Positions 25,997 to 35,961 of a stretch of DNA of 64,000 nt are shown here, piece after piece; position 1 is the first letter of the stretch, and every line of letters begins with the position of its first letter. This DNA comes from an uncultured Algimonas sp. (GTDB lineage Bacteria > Pseudomonadota > Alphaproteobacteria > Caulobacterales > Maricaulaceae). The stretch lies in contig NZ_CANMJB010000003.1 in the NCBI RefSeq assembly GCF_947498175.1, forward strand, positions 62,001 to 126,000, read 5' to 3'. The notes under the pieces are model-generated. The model was not told the DNA's origin and did no database searches. It saw only the letters and a program-made list of their open reading frames with translations. The translations under genes and the position numbers were made by a program.

Positions 25997-27214
25997 CTAG
26001 AAGGACAGCGTGTTGAGCTGCAGGATGGGCAGGAAGATGGCGGCGGCGATCAGCAGCACGATCCCGCCCAGCACGATGATGATGAGCGGTTCCAGCAAGC
26101 TGAGAAAGACCTGCGTCGCCGCATCGAATTCCGATTCCAGATAGTCGGCCGATTTGGCGAACATGGCGCCGGTCTGCCCCGACGCTTCGCCGCCCAGCAC
26201 CATCTGCACGACGATCGGCGGAAAGACCCCGGTCTGTTTCAGCGCGGCGCTGACGGGCGCGCCTTCGCGCACGCGCGCGGTCGCATCGCCCACGGCCGCG
26301 CGCATGACCGTGTTGCGCAGCGTGTGGCGCGCCGTTTCCATGGCGGCGAGCGCAGGCGTCCCGGCCGAGATCAGCCCGGCAATGGTGCGCGAAAAGCGCG
26401 CGGCTTCCAGATTGCGGATGATGCGCCCGATGACGGGCAGGCGCAGTTTCGTCGCATCCCACCGGCGCCGGCCGCCCACCGACCGCTTCCATAGCGAAAA
26501 CAGCAGCCAGGTCCCGCCGATGACGATCAACACGGCCCACCAGTTGGATTGCAGGAATTCGGACGCCGCGATTGTCGCGCGGGTCAGAGGCGGCAATTCC
26601 TCGCCCAGCACGGTGAACTGCTCGGCCACCTTGGGCACGACCAGCGTCAGCAGGATGACCGTGACGATCAGCGCGATCGCGAGCAGCAATAGCGGATAGA
26701 CGGTCGCGCCCAGCACCTTGCGCCGCACCGCGTCGGCGGCTTCCAGATCGTCGGCGCGGCGTTCCAGCACCGGGCCGAGCTGCCCGGCCGTCTCGCCCGC
26801 CGCCACCATGGCCGTGGTCAGCGCGTCGAACACGGCCGGGTGGGCGGCCAGCGCTTCGCTCAAGCGCGCCCCTTCCACCACGCGGGCACGCGCATCCAGC
26901 AAGACGCCGCGCATGCGCGACTTCTCGAACTGCAATGCGGTGATGCGCAGCGCTTCCTCCACCGGGGTGGAGGCGGAAATCAGGATGGCGAGCTGCCGCG
27001 CGGCGCGGGTGATGTGGCTGCGCTTGATGCGCGACCCTTTGGAGGGCGCCTGCGCATCGTTGGCGGCGCGTTTGGTGCGCGAGGGCCTGATCTCGACCGG
27101 GGTCAGCCGACGCGACCGCAACTGGTCCCGCGCCGCCCGCGCCGATGCCGCCATCAGCGTCCCCTTGCGGCGGGTTCCGCTGGCGTCGAGGGCGTTGTAG
27201 TCGAAGGCTTCCAA
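25997..27214 (-). CDS. gspF: Type II secretion inner-membrane protein F
   Basis: 405 residues from a TTG at 27214, 3 bases after the gspE stop. Two repeated GspF domains (PF00482): the first around 70-190 (RAARQLAILISASTPVEEALRITA...LDARARVVEGARLSEALAAHP), the second around 270-395 (NLEAARFSRTIAGLISAGTPALAAMETA). Three transmembrane segments lie near 166-190, 220-240 and 372-398. It is the platform protein that contacts GspE and the growing pseudopilus. The N-terminus YNALDASGTRRKGTL is typical. Confidence 0.92.
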   Translation of the reverse strand: MEAFDYNALDASGTRRKGTLMAASARAARDQLRSRRLTPVEIRPSRTKRAANDAQAPSKGSRIKRSHITRAARQLAILISASTPVEEALRITALQFEKSRMRGVLLDARARVVEGARLSEALAAHPAVFDALTTAMVAAGETAGQLGPVLERRADDLEAADAVRRKVLGATVYPLLLLAIALIVTVILLTLVVPKVAEQFTVLGEELPPLTRATIAASEFLQSNWWAVLIVIGGTWLLFSLWKRSVGGRRRWDATKLRLPVIGRIIRNLEAARFSRTIAGLISAGTPALAAMETARHTLRNTVMRAAVGDATARVREGAPVSAALKQTGVFPPIVVQMVLGGEASGQTGAMFAKSADYLESEFDAATQVFLSLLEPLIIIVLGGIVLLIAAAIFLPILQLNTLSF

Positions 27215-27217
27215 GGC

Positions 27218-28696
27218 TCAGACCTCGTCCCGGCGGCAGACGCGCAGCACCTCGTCGGAACTCGTCTGCCCGGCGGCGACCGTTTCCGCCCCGTCGGCCA
27301 GCAGCGTCCGGCGCGTCGCGAACGCATGGGCGGCCATGTCGCCTTCGGTCGCGCCTTCGTGGATCATGGCGCGCAGCGTCTCGTCCATCGGCACGATCTC
27401 GTAGAGGCCCAGACGGCCCGAATAACCCACGCCGGAACAGTGCGGGCACCCGACCGGCTTGTAGAACGTGTATCCGCTCCCTGTCAGGCCCAGCTCGGCC
27501 AGTTCCGCCGCGCTGGGCGTATAGCTTTCCTTGCAGCTGTCGCAGAGGCGGCGCACCAGCCGCTGCGCGACCAGCGCGGTCAGGGTGGAGGATAGCAGGA
27601 ACGGCTCCACCCCCATGTCGCGCAGCCGCGCAACCGAGGCGAGGGCGGAATTGGTGTGGACCGTGGAGAGCACGAGGTGTCCCGTCAGCGAGGCCTGCAC
27701 CGCGATTTCGGCCGTTTCGGGATCGCGGATCTCGCCGACCATGACCACGTCCGGGTCTTGGCGCAGGATGGCGCGCAGGCCGGCCGCGAAGCTCATGCCC
27801 ACCGCGTTGTTGACCTGCGTCTGGCCGATTCCGTCCAGCGCGTATTCGACCGGGTCCTCGACCGTTAGGATGTTGCGCGACCCGTCATTGAGGCGTGACA
27901 GGGCGGCGTAGAGCGAGGTCGTCTTGCCCGACCCGGTCGGTCCCGTGACGAGGATGATGCCGTTGGGCCGGGCCAGCGCGGCGGCGAACGCCTGCTGCAC
28001 GTCCGGGTCCATGCCGAGTTCTTCCAGCGCCATGCGCTGATTGTCCTTTTCCAGGATCCTCATCACAACCCGTTCGCCGTGGCGCGACGGCAGGGTCGAG
28101 ACGCGCAGATCGATCGCGCGTTCACCGAGATTGAGCGAAAAGCGGCCGTCCTGCGGAATGCGTTTCTGGGCGATGTCGAGACGGCTCATGACCTTGACCC
28201 GGGATGTCAGGGCGGGCGCGAGGCGCACCGGCAGGGACAGGGCTTCGGACAGTTGGCCGTCGATGCGGAACCGCACGGCCAGCCGTTCCTCATAGGGTTC
28301 GATATGGATGTCCGACGCGCGCGAGCGGATCGCTTCCTGCAGGATGCCGTTGATGAGGCGGATGATCGGCGCGTCGTCGGAGCTGTCCAGCAGGTCCGAC
28401 GTGCGCGGCAGCCCGTCCGCGAGCGCCGAGAGGTCCTGGGGCGCGCCGAGCGCGTCTTCGGACGCGCCCGCCAGATCGGCTTGCGCGTAGAGGCCGGACA
28501 GGCGCTGTTCGAACGCTTCGGGGCTGAGGGTTTCGCGCCGCACCGGATGGCCGATCACGCGGCGCGCCTCGATCAGCGCATCGCGCGGCGTGGACGATTT
28601 GTGCGCCAACGTCACCGCGCCCGCCTCGTCCGGCACGGCGATCACCCCGTGCTGACGGGCGAAGGCGTAGGACAGGGCTGGACGCGCGCTCGACAT
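27218..28696 (-). CDS. gspE: Type II secretion ATPase E
   Basis: 492 residues. Cytosolic hexameric ATPase that drives pseudopilus assembly. The order is an N2-type domain (IIRLINGILQEAIRSRASDIHIEP), Walker A GPTGSGKTT (252-260), the Asp box ILTVEDPVEY, Walker B RAILRQDPDVVMVGEIRD, the His box and a zinc-binding tetracysteine element (LCDSC...CPHC). The N1 domain is short. First gene of gspEFGHIJKLM; gspC, gspD, gspN and the prepilin peptidase gspO are not in the window, so the outer-membrane secretin must be encoded elsewhere. Confidence 0.94.
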   Translation of the reverse strand: MSSARPALSYAFARQHGVIAVPDEAGAVTLAHKSSTPRDALIEARRVIGHPVRRETLSPEAFEQRLSGLYAQADLAGASEDALGAPQDLSALADGLPRTSDLLDSSDDAPIIRLINGILQEAIRSRASDIHIEPYEERLAVRFRIDGQLSEALSLPVRLAPALTSRVKVMSRLDIAQKRIPQDGRFSLNLGERAIDLRVSTLPSRHGERVVMRILEKDNQRMALEELGMDPDVQQAFAAALARPNGIILVTGPTGSGKTTSLYAALSRLNDGSRNILTVEDPVEYALDGIGQTQVNNAVGMSFAAGLRAILRQDPDVVMVGEIRDPETAEIAVQASLTGHLVLSTVHTNSALASVARLRDMGVEPFLLSSTLTALVAQRLVRRLCDSCKESYTPSAAELAELGLTGSGYTFYKPVGCPHCSGVGYSGRLGLYEIVPMDETLRAMIHEGATEGDMAAHAFATRRTLLADGAETVAAGQTSSDEVLRVCRRDEV

Positions 28697-28756
28697 CCCC
28701 GCCTTATAGCGCGGGCAAGCCGTTCGAACATTAAAGTTTTATGGCGGATGCAGCGT

Positions 28757-30181
28757 CTATTGAAATTTCGTCCAGAAGCCCGACAGGGCCTTGGCCTTGG
28801 GGCCGAAGACGGCGTCGGTGAAGTACGAGGAGGCGGCGCGTTTCACCGCTTCGGTGCGGGTCGGATAGGGCGAGATCATGCCGGCGATCTGGCTGAGCTT
28901 GAGGTCGCCCGCCATGGCCAGGCTGATCGTGTTGATGATCTCTCCCGCATGGCTGCCGAGGACCGATGCGCCGATCAGCTTGCCCTTGGCGTCCAAATAG
29001 AGCTTCACGCCGCCGTCCGTGTCCCGCTCGGCGATGGCGCGGTCGTTTTCGTCGAACGCGAAGTGCAGCGTCCTGGCGGCATCGCGGTGGCTGGCGCCGA
29101 TCGTGCCGAGTTCGGGCTGGGTGTAGATCACGGCGGGCATGCGGTCGGTGGTCGCCTTGGCGAACAATCCGCCCAGGCCCGGCGGCAGGAAATAGAGGTT
29201 CTTGATCAGCGCGGACGCGTGGAAACCCGCCGCGTGGGTCAGGCCGCCCTTGCCCGCCGCAATGTCGCCGGCGGCATAGACGCGCCTGTTCGACGTCCGC
29301 AGCGCGTCGTCCGTGCCTATCCCGTGGCGGTCATAGGCCACGCCGCCCTTTTCCAGGTCCAGCCCTTCGACGTTGGGCGCGCGCCCGGCCGCCATGAGCA
29401 GATGCGACCCGGTGATCGGGTCGCCGTTCTCGAACTCGACCGTGATCGTGCCGCCGGAAGCCTGGCTGATGCGTTCGGTCCTGGCGGGCGCGCGGAAGGC
29501 GACGCCTTCGGCCTTGAGCCGCTCGATCAGACCCTTGGCGTGATCCGGATCGTTGCGGGCAAGGGGTTCGGCGATGTCGATGATCGTCACCTCGGACCCC
29601 AGACGCCGGAAGCTCTGCCCCAGTTCCAGACCGATGGGCCCGGAACCGACGATCATCAGGTGATCCGGCAGGCGATCGACCTGGAAGATGGATTCGTTCG
29701 TCAGATAGTCGACCGTGTCGAGCCCCGGGATCGGAACGATGGCCGCGCGCGACCCGGCGGCCACGACGATGCGCTTGGCCCGGACTTCATGACCGTCCGA
29801 CACGATGGTCCGGTCGTCCGCGAAACGGGCGTCCTCCTTGATGACGGTGACGCCGAAACCCGTATAGCGCTCGACCGAATCGACCGGGGCGATCTGGTCG
29901 ATCACGCCCTGGATGTGCGCCTTGACCGCCTCGAAGTCGATGCCGGGCTCGCTCGGCGCGATGCCGTATTCGGACCCGTGGCGGCGGCCGTGCGCGACCT
30001 TCGCCGCCTTGATCAGCGCCTTGGACGGCACGCAGCCCGTATTGAGGCAGTCGCCGCCCATGTCTTCGCGTTCGAACAAGACGACCGAGCGGCCGAGATG
30101 GGAGGCGCCGTAGGCGACGGACAGACCGGCCGATCCGGCGCCGATGACGCAAAGATCGACCGTGTGGACTGTTTTGGACAT
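28757..30181 (-). CDS. FAD-dependent pyridine nucleotide-disulfide oxidoreductase (MerA/Lpd-like)
   Basis: 474 residues. FAD-binding GxGxxG (VIGAGSAGLSVAYGA), redox disulfide Cys45/Cys50 in GGDCLNTGCVPSKA, NAD(P)-binding GSGPIGLELGQSF, second FAD motif VYAAGDIA, and the dimerisation domain (YTQPELGTIG...LGSHAGEIINTISLA). The lipoamide dehydrogenase C-terminal His-Glu pair (HAHPT) is replaced by ISPYPTRTEAVKRAA, so it is not a lipoamide dehydrogenase. It lacks the MerA N-terminal heavy-metal domain and C-terminal vicinal Cys. It is likely a reductase of an unknown thiol/quinone substrate, and sits 4 bases from the TVP38 gene. Confidence 0.87.
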   Translation of the reverse strand: MSKTVHTVDLCVIGAGSAGLSVAYGASHLGRSVVLFEREDMGGDCLNTGCVPSKALIKAAKVAHGRRHGSEYGIAPSEPGIDFEAVKAHIQGVIDQIAPVDSVERYTGFGVTVIKEDARFADDRTIVSDGHEVRAKRIVVAAGSRAAIVPIPGLDTVDYLTNESIFQVDRLPDHLMIVGSGPIGLELGQSFRRLGSEVTIIDIAEPLARNDPDHAKGLIERLKAEGVAFRAPARTERISQASGGTITVEFENGDPITGSHLLMAAGRAPNVEGLDLEKGGVAYDRHGIGTDDALRTSNRRVYAAGDIAAGKGGLTHAAGFHASALIKNLYFLPPGLGGLFAKATTDRMPAVIYTQPELGTIGASHRDAARTLHFAFDENDRAIAERDTDGGVKLYLDAKGKLIGASVLGSHAGEIINTISLAMAGDLKLSQIAGMISPYPTRTEAVKRAASSYFTDAVFGPKAKALSGFWTKFQ

Positions 30182-30185
30182 GATT

Positions 30186-30938
30186 TTATGCCGCGCCCGC
30201 AGGCGCGCCTTTGATCGTCTTGTAGAGAATGGGAAGGAGGGAGAGCGCGATCAGTCCGAGGATCGGCAGAATGATCTGCGGCTGGAGCATCAGGCCGGAA
30301 AGCTCCACGTCCTCGCCGGCGTCGAAGATCGCGCCGACGCCCGCGCCGACACTGGCATAGACCAGAGATCCCGGAATGATGCCGAAAAAGGTGGAAAGGA
30401 CGTAGTTGCGCCAGTGCACGTCGAACAGGGCGGGCACGATGTTGACGATGAAGAAGGGGAAGGCCGGGATCAGGCGCAGGATGAATAGGTAGGACAGTTC
30501 GTTCTTCTTCAGCCCGGCCTCGAACTTCTGCATGTAGGGTCCGGCCTTGCGGGCCAGGGCGTCGCCGAAGGCATAGCGGGCGGCCAGGAAGATGGCGGTC
30601 GCCCCGAGCGTCGCGCCGACCACCACGCCCAGGCCGCCGACCCAGGTGCCGAACAGGAAGCCGCCGAAGATGGACAGGAAGCTCGCCCCGGGAAAGCTGA
30701 TCCCGACCAGCACGGCATACAGGGCGATGAAACCGAGCCAGACGAGCAGGAAGTTGTCCGCGACCAGCGCGCTCAGGGCCTCGCGATTGTCCCGCAGGCC
30801 GTCGATGGAGACGTAGCCGGGACCCCCCAGCGCGAAGAAAGCGGCCAAGGCCGCAGCGATGATCCCGAGCGGCAGCAGGCGCTTCCACAAGGGTTTGGGC
30901 GCTGCCGGCGGCGCATCGGTCAGGGGAGTTTCTGTCAT
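30186..30938 (-). CDS. TVP38/TMEM64 family membrane protein
   Basis: 250 residues from the ATG at 30938. A DedA/SNARE-associated (PF09335) inner-membrane protein: one N-terminal helix (about 22-42), then the re-entrant core FPGASFLSIFGGFLFGTWVGGL and LRLIPAFPFFIVNIVPALFDV, which are the family signatures. Members have been linked to lipid scrambling or membrane homeostasis. It is between the DUF547 gene (32-base gap) and the oxidoreductase, an arrangement seen in other proteobacteria, suggesting a shared envelope redox/lipid role (inference). Confidence 0.88.
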   Translation of the reverse strand: MTETPLTDAPPAAPKPLWKRLLPLGIIAAALAAFFALGGPGYVSIDGLRDNREALSALVADNFLLVWLGFIALYAVLVGISFPGASFLSIFGGFLFGTWVGGLGVVVGATLGATAIFLAARYAFGDALARKAGPYMQKFEAGLKKNELSYLFILRLIPAFPFFIVNIVPALFDVHWRNYVLSTFFGIIPGSLVYASVGAGVGAIFDAGEDVELSGLMLQPQIILPILGLIALSLLPILYKTIKGAPAGAA

Positions 30939-30970
30939 CGATCTTCGTTCCGTAGGCCTCGTCCGGCCCG

Positions 30971-31780
30971 CTATTTCGGTCGGTTGAGGGTCCAGTCGTA
31001 ATGGCTTCCCTTGAAGCTGGCGCCGGACGTCAGGGCTTGCAGCCGTTCGCCTGTGGCATGTTCGGCCAGATGGGCGCGCAGACCGGCTTCCGTATCGCCG
31101 AAATCTTCCGAGAACCATCGATAGATCTTGGAGACGGCGATCCGGCCGTCGTCGCGGATCCGCACGCCGCGGTCGGCATTGACGAAGGCGGCGGCGGCGG
31201 CGCGCTGATCGCCTTCCAGACCCTCCGCGGTCCACAATTCGCCGCGCAGGTTCGGACAGCCGATCGAGGCGCAATTGACCATGTAGTGGATGTAGGGCGT
31301 GGCGTAATCCACGCGCAGAATGTCGTGTTCGATATTGTCGAGGCTGAGACTTTCGCCCTCCACCGTGACGACATCGCGCTTCCACGGGCCGGTCGTGAAC
31401 GGCCCGAGCGAGCGGATCGACTTGACCGGATAATCGTCCAGCACCACATCCAGCGTCACGGCGTTGTAGAGGTTGGCCCAATAGGCGGTCGCCTCCGGCG
31501 CGCTCATGGCGGAGGGTGTGCGCGCGGCCTGTTCGGCGATGAAGGCCTTGACGTGAGCATGATCTCCGCCGTCCTTCACGGCGGCGTAGTCGAACAGGGC
31601 CACCCCGTCCGGCCCCGGGCTCATGTGCCGGGACAGCACCGCCGCATAGGCTTGCGAGACGGGCGACAGTCGTGACGGCGCCTCGGTCATGGAGACCTCC
31701 TTGAAGGGCGATCCTGGGTTTGCGGGCGCCGTGAACGGCATGAGCGCAAGCGACGCCGCGATCAGGGTGGAACGTAACAT
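30971..31780 (-). CDS. DUF547 family exported protein
   Basis: 269 residues with a signal peptide (MLRSTLIAASLALMPFTAPANP). DUF547 (PF04784) core: AYWANLYNAVTLDVVLDDYPVKSIR, then DNIEHDILRVDYATPYIHYMVNCASIGCPNLRGELW with two conserved cysteines, then AAAAFVNADRGVRI. The family has a transglutaminase/papain-like fold with Asn-x-His and Cys positions (AVTLD, HYMVNCASIGCP); enzymatic activity has not been firmly assigned. GAGGA stands 7 bases before the ATG. First gene of the three-gene cluster, divergent from rpmH. Confidence 0.87.
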   Translation of the reverse strand: MLRSTLIAASLALMPFTAPANPGSPFKEVSMTEAPSRLSPVSQAYAAVLSRHMSPGPDGVALFDYAAVKDGGDHAHVKAFIAEQAARTPSAMSAPEATAYWANLYNAVTLDVVLDDYPVKSIRSLGPFTTGPWKRDVVTVEGESLSLDNIEHDILRVDYATPYIHYMVNCASIGCPNLRGELWTAEGLEGDQRAAAAAFVNADRGVRIRDDGRIAVSKIYRWFSEDFGDTEAGLRAHLAEHATGERLQALTSGASFKGSHYDWTLNRPK

Positions 31781-31924
31781 GAAAAAAATCCTCGAACTGA
31801 CTGCCCGGCCCGCTAGCGCGTTCCCGGCGGGTGCGCCTTACACGTCCCTTCACATCCGCGAGAGGATTTGGCGAGCGTTTCGAGAGCGGTCACGGGCATG
31901 GCCGGCCGTCCCTGAAGCCGCCGC

Positions 31925-31951
31925 TTGACTTCCCCAGGCCGCGCTCATAAT
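31925..31951 (+). promoter_or_regulatory. Candidate rpmH promoter
   Basis: TTGACT (31925-31930) and CATAAT (31946-31951), 15 bases apart, about 70 bases before the rpmH start. The spacing is shorter than ideal, but both hexamers stand out in a GC-rich context. Confidence 0.4.
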
Positions 31952-32022
31952 GCCCGCGTCTGTAATTTCGACAGGCCCGGCGCGAACTGCGCGGACATGT
32001 CCCTGATCCTTAGAGTAGTCCG

Positions 32023-32157
32023 ATGAAACGTACATTCCAGCCGTCCAATCTCGTTCGCGCCCGCCGTCACGGCTTCCGCGCCCGCATGGCGACGAAGAAC
32101 GGCCGCAAGGTCCTGGCGCGCCGCCGGGCCAAAGGCCGCAAGTGCCTGTCGGCCTAG
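32023..32157 (+). CDS. rpmH: Ribosomal protein L34
   Basis: 44 residues, starting [18 protein letters not shown] and ending [10 protein letters not shown], the full L34 signature. It is a component of the 50S subunit. The residue before LSA is Cys where Arg/Lys/Val is more usual. It leads the rpmH-rnpA-yidC-yihA cluster; the rnpA start is 22 bases on. Confidence 0.97.
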   Translation: MKRTFQPSNLVRARRHGFRARMATKNGRKVLARRRAKGRKCLSA

Positions 32158-32179
32158 GCTGACCTTCGGGCGCAAGCCC

Positions 32180-32554
32180 ATGACCATATCCGATCCCGCA
32201 AAGCTCGGAACGCTGAGGAAGCGTTCCGAGTTTTTGCATGTGCGGGACGGCGATTACGCGGCGCGCGGCGCGGTCGTCGTCCAAGTCCGCGCCAATCCGG
32301 CGCACGGCGCGGTCCGCTACGGCGTGACGGCCACGAAACGCATCGGCAATGCCGTCACCCGCAACCGCGCCAAGCGCCGCCTGCGCGAGATCGCGAAGGC
32401 GCTTCTGCCCGAACTGGGACGCCCCGGCCATGATTACGTGCTGATTGCGCGCGACCGGACGCCGGCCTGCGACTGGGATCGTTTGCTGTCCGACGCGCGA
32501 CGGGCCTTGCAATCCCTACCCGGTCCGGGGCAAAGCCCCGCGCGAAAGCCGTAG
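32180..32554 (+). CDS. rnpA: Ribonuclease P protein component
   Basis: 124 residues. The basic protein that assists RNase P RNA in maturing tRNA 5' ends. The RNR motif RNRAKRRLRE is at 61-70, preceded by YGVTATKRIGNAVT; the N-terminal LRKRSEFLHVRDG is also typical. The C-terminal tail (GPGQSPARKP) is slightly extended. The catalytic RNA gene (rnpB) is not in the window. Confidence 0.95.
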   Translation: MTISDPAKLGTLRKRSEFLHVRDGDYAARGAVVVQVRANPAHGAVRYGVTATKRIGNAVTRNRAKRRLREIAKALLPELGRPGHDYVLIARDRTPACDWDRLLSDARRALQSLPGPGQSPARKP

Positions 32555-32603
32555 CGCCCTTCATGCGTCACGACCCCTTGTTTCTCATCTGAGCGAAGAC
32601 CCT

Positions 32604-34367
32604 ATGGACGACCAGCGCAGATTCATCACCGCCATGGCCCTGTCCGCCGTGGTGTTCATGGCCTACTGGTTCCTGTTCGTCCTGCCGACGCAACAGGCCG
32701 CCAAGGCGGACGCCGAACGCGAGATGGAGCGGCTGGCCAACGAACGGCCCGTGGCCGAAACGGTCGCGCCAGCCCCTCAGCCGCGCGAGGTCCTGGTCGC
32801 GACAGGCCAGCGGATCCGGATCGACGCGCCCGGCATTCGCGGCAGCCTGCTGACGACGGGGGCGCGCCTCGACGACGTCACGCTTAACGACTATGACAAG
32901 ACGCTCGATCCGGCCGACGGCCAGGTGGAGCTCCTGTCCCCGGAAGGCAGTGTGCGGTCCGGCCTGGTGGCCGACAACTGGGTCATGCCCGGCATGACCG
33001 GCGACACGCTCGGGCTGAACACGCCCTGGGCCGTCGTGTCCGGCACGACGCTCAGCCCCGACAGCCCGGTCGTGCTGCGCACAACCGTCGGCGGCGTGGA
33101 TATCACCCGCACGCTCACCGTGGACGACCATTTCCTGATCACCGCCGACGACGTCCTGACCAATAACGGCGCGCAGCCCGTCACGCTGAACCGGCGCGGC
33201 GTCGCGCGGCAGGTCAACCTGCCCGAAGGCCTGCTGAACTTCTTCATCATCCAGGAAGGCCCGGTTTCCGTCCAGGACGACAGCTATCACGACTTCACCT
33301 ACAAGAAGGCCGCCAAGGAAGACTGGTCCAATTCGGGCGCAGCCGGATGGGCAGGCATCACGGACCGCTATTGGCTGCATGCCGCCATCGCCCCTCAGGA
33401 CGGCACGACGACCGTCGACTACACGCACCGCCAGATCGACGGCAACGCGGTCTGGGATTCGGCCTACACGACCGAAGCGATGACCCTGACGCCCGGCGCC
33501 ACGCTGAACTCCACCGCCTACCTCTATGCCGGGGCGAAGGAACGGCCCGTGCTGGAAGCCTATGAGGACGAGCTCGGCATCGTCGGGATGAGCCGCGCCA
33601 TCGACTGGGGCATGATGGGCCTGCTGGTGCGGCCGATCATGTGGCTGCTGTCCTGGCTCGGCAATGCGCTTGGCAATTTCGGGCTCGGCATCCTGGCCCT
33701 GACCTTCATCATCAAGCTGCTCATGTTCCCGCTGTTCAACAAGCAGTATGCGAGCCAGGCCAAGATGAAGAAGGTCATGCCCCAGACCAAGAAGCTGCAG
33801 GAGCGGTACAAGGACGACCGCATGAAGCTGCAAAAGGAAATGATGGGGCTCTACAAGAAGGAAGGCGTCAATCCGGCCGCCGGCTGCCTGCCGATCATCC
33901 CGACCATCTTCGTCTTCTTCGCGCTCTACAAGGCCGTGTTCATCGACATCGACCTGCGCCACGCGCCGTTCATCGGCTATATCGACGATCTGTCGGCACC
34001 GGAGTCGGTCTCGATCCTCAACGGCTTCGGCTTCCTGCCCAACGATCCGCGGCCCGGCGGGCTGCTGGCCTTCATCGCGCTGGGCCCGCTGGCGGTCCTC
34101 TACGGCGCGTCGATGAGCCTGATGTACATGCTGACCCCGCCGACGGGCGATCCGATGCAGGCCAAGATCTTCAAGTTCATGCCGTGGCTGTTCATGTTCA
34201 TCCTGGCCAGCTTCCCCGCCGGCCTGCTGCTGTACTGGTGCTGGAACAATGTCCTGTCCTTCATGCAGCAATGGTTCGTCACCAAGCGCAACAATGTCGA
34301 TACGCCGATCGACGCTTTCTTCCGCAAGATCACCGGCAAGCCCGATCCTGTGGATGCGGCCGAGTAA
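32604..34367 (+). CDS. yidC: Membrane protein insertase YidC
   Basis: 587 residues from the ATG at 32604 ([25 protein letters not shown]). Signal-anchor helix at 8-28, large periplasmic beta-domain to about 345, then the conserved Oxa1 core with [21 protein letters not shown], the cytosolic coiled loop [28 protein letters not shown], and [20 protein letters not shown]. It inserts and folds inner-membrane proteins alone or with SecYEG. The ending lacks a long basic tail. Confidence 0.96.
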   Translation: MDDQRRFITAMALSAVVFMAYWFLFVLPTQQAAKADAEREMERLANERPVAETVAPAPQPREVLVATGQRIRIDAPGIRGSLLTTGARLDDVTLNDYDKTLDPADGQVELLSPEGSVRSGLVADNWVMPGMTGDTLGLNTPWAVVSGTTLSPDSPVVLRTTVGGVDITRTLTVDDHFLITADDVLTNNGAQPVTLNRRGVARQVNLPEGLLNFFIIQEGPVSVQDDSYHDFTYKKAAKEDWSNSGAAGWAGITDRYWLHAAIAPQDGTTTVDYTHRQIDGNAVWDSAYTTEAMTLTPGATLNSTAYLYAGAKERPVLEAYEDELGIVGMSRAIDWGMMGLLVRPIMWLLSWLGNALGNFGLGILALTFIIKLLMFPLFNKQYASQAKMKKVMPQTKKLQERYKDDRMKLQKEMMGLYKKEGVNPAAGCLPIIPTIFVFFALYKAVFIDIDLRHAPFIGYIDDLSAPESVSILNGFGFLPNDPRPGGLLAFIALGPLAVLYGASMSLMYMLTPPTGDPMQAKIFKFMPWLFMFILASFPAGLLLYWCWNNVLSFMQQWFVTKRNNVDTPIDAFFRKITGKPDPVDAAE

Positions 34368-34381
34368 GAGGATCTGAGGAG

Positions 34382-35047
34382 GTGGAGCCCGGCCCGTCAG
34401 ACCCGCAAGTCGACGCCTCCCGCATCGAGGCGGGGCGTCTGCTTTTCGCGCGGCCCGTCGATTTCGTGAAATCGGCCGTGTCGCTGGACACGTTGCCGCC
34501 CATGGGTCCGCCGGAAGTCTGCTTCGCCGGACGATCAAATGTCGGCAAGTCGACGCTGATCAATGCGCTGACCGGGCACGGGGGTCTGGCGCGGGCGTCC
34601 AACACGCCCGGCCGGACGCAGGAGCTGAACTATTTCAACGCCCAGGACCGTCTTTTCATCGTCGACTTGCCGGGCTACGGCTTCGCCAAGGCGCCCAAGC
34701 ACAAGGTCGCGGCCTGGACGCGGCTGACGCGGGACTTCCTGCGCGGCCGCGCGACCCTGCGGCGCGTCTTCCTGCTGGTCGACAGCCGTCACGGGCTGAA
34801 ACCCGTCGATCTGGACCTCATGGACATGCTGGACGAAACGGCCGTGACCTACCAGGTCGTGCTGACCAAGATCGACAAGCTCAAAAAGGGCCAGCGCGAG
34901 CGCGTCCTGAGCGCGACCCAGGCCGCGCTGGCCAAACGCCCGGCCGCCTATCCGGTCGTGGCGGTGACCAGTTCGGAAAAAGGCACCGGCCTGCCGGAGC
35001 TGCGGGCTGAAATTGCCGACTTGGCGCTGTCCGAAGACGCCCTATAA
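34382..35047 (+). CDS. engB: Ribosome biogenesis GTPase YihA/YsxC (EngB)
   Basis: 221 residues from the GTG at 34382, the only start that keeps the family N-terminus; AGAGGA 9 bases upstream serves as ribosome binding site. GTPase motifs: G1 [11 protein letters not shown]3 [11 protein letters not shown]4 TKID, G5 TSS. It is needed for 50S assembly. 14 bases after yidC. Confidence 0.94.
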   Translation: MEPGPSDPQVDASRIEAGRLLFARPVDFVKSAVSLDTLPPMGPPEVCFAGRSNVGKSTLINALTGHGGLARASNTPGRTQELNYFNAQDRLFIVDLPGYGFAKAPKHKVAAWTRLTRDFLRGRATLRRVFLLVDSRHGLKPVDLDLMDMLDETAVTYQVVLTKIDKLKKGQRERVLSATQAALAKRPAAYPVVAVTSSEKGTGLPELRAEIADLALSEDAL

Positions 35048-35055
35048 CGCCGTCC

Positions 35056-35961
35056 ATGGATGCTCCCACGGATAGTCTGGATATGAGCGACGCTTCCCGC
35101 CGTCCCGGCGAAGGCGGCTGGACCTCCGCTGCCACCCTGTCGCGCGCCCTGCCCTTCATCCAGCGTCATGCCGACGCCACCATCGTGGTGAAATTCGGCG
35201 GACACGCCATGGGCACGCCGGAGCTGACGGCCGAGTTCGCCCGCGACATCGTCCTGCTCCGCCAGGTCGGGGTTCGTCCCGTCGTGGTGCATGGCGGCGG
35301 GCCGCAGATCGGCTCCATGCTGCGCCGTCTCGATATCGAAACGAAATTCAAGGACGGGTTGCGCGTCTCCGACATGGAAACGGTCGGCGTCGCCGAGATG
35401 GTGCTGTCCGGCGCCATCAACAAGGCGATCGTCTCGGCCATCAATTGCGCCGGCGGCCAGAAACGGGGATTGGCCGTCGGCCTGTCCGGCCGCGATGCCA
35501 ATCTGATCACGGCCGCGCCCAAGGGCGAAGGGCTGGGCTTCACCGGCGTCCCGGTCGCGACGGACATAAAGGTGCTCACGACCCTCACGGATGCGGGCTT
35601 CATCCCCGTCGTCTCGCCCATTTCGGCGGACGCCGCCGGAGACGGCTTCAACATCAACGCCGACACGGCCGCCGGAACGCTGGCGGCGGCCTTGGGGGCG
35701 ACACGCCTGATGCTGATGACCGATGTCGAGGGCGTGCTGGACACCCGCAAGCGCTTGCTGACCGATCTGTCGCGCGTCGACGTGGAGGCTCTGATCGCCG
35801 ACGGCACCGCGCAAGGCGGCATGATTCCGAAACTGCAGACGGCCATGGACGCCGTCACGGACGGCGTCGAAGCCGTCGTCATCCTCGACGGGCGCAAGGC
35901 GCACGGTCTGCTGGTCGAACTGTTCACCGACGAAGGCGCGGGAACGCTGATCCATGCGTAA
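35056..35961 (+). CDS. argB: Acetylglutamate kinase
   Basis: 301 residues. Amino-acid kinase fold: [10 protein letters not shown] near the start of the domain, [56 protein letters not shown]. It catalyses the second step of arginine synthesis, phosphorylating N-acetylglutamate. The N-terminal helix before the kinase core is the type that allows hexamer formation and arginine feedback inhibition. 8 bases after engB, so in the same operon. Confidence 0.96.
   Translation: MDAPTDSLDMSDASRRPGEGGWTSAATLSRALPFIQRHADATIVVKFGGHAMGTPELTAEFARDIVLLRQVGVRPVVVHGGGPQIGSMLRRLDIETKFKDGLRVSDMETVGVAEMVLSGAINKAIVSAINCAGGQKRGLAVGLSGRDANLITAAPKGEGLGFTGVPVATDIKVLTTLTDAGFIPVVSPISADAAGDGFNINADTAAGTLAAALGATRLMLMTDVEGVLDTRKRLLTDLSRVDVEALIADGTAQGGMIPKLQTAMDAVTDGVEAVVILDGRKAHGLLVELFTDEGAGTLIHA

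Noticed and set aside
28079-30214. Very long open frame on the plus strand across gspE and the disulfide reductase
   Set aside because: It is a GC-rich shadow of two well-identified minus-strand genes, has low-complexity Arg/Gly/Asp composition and no family motif.
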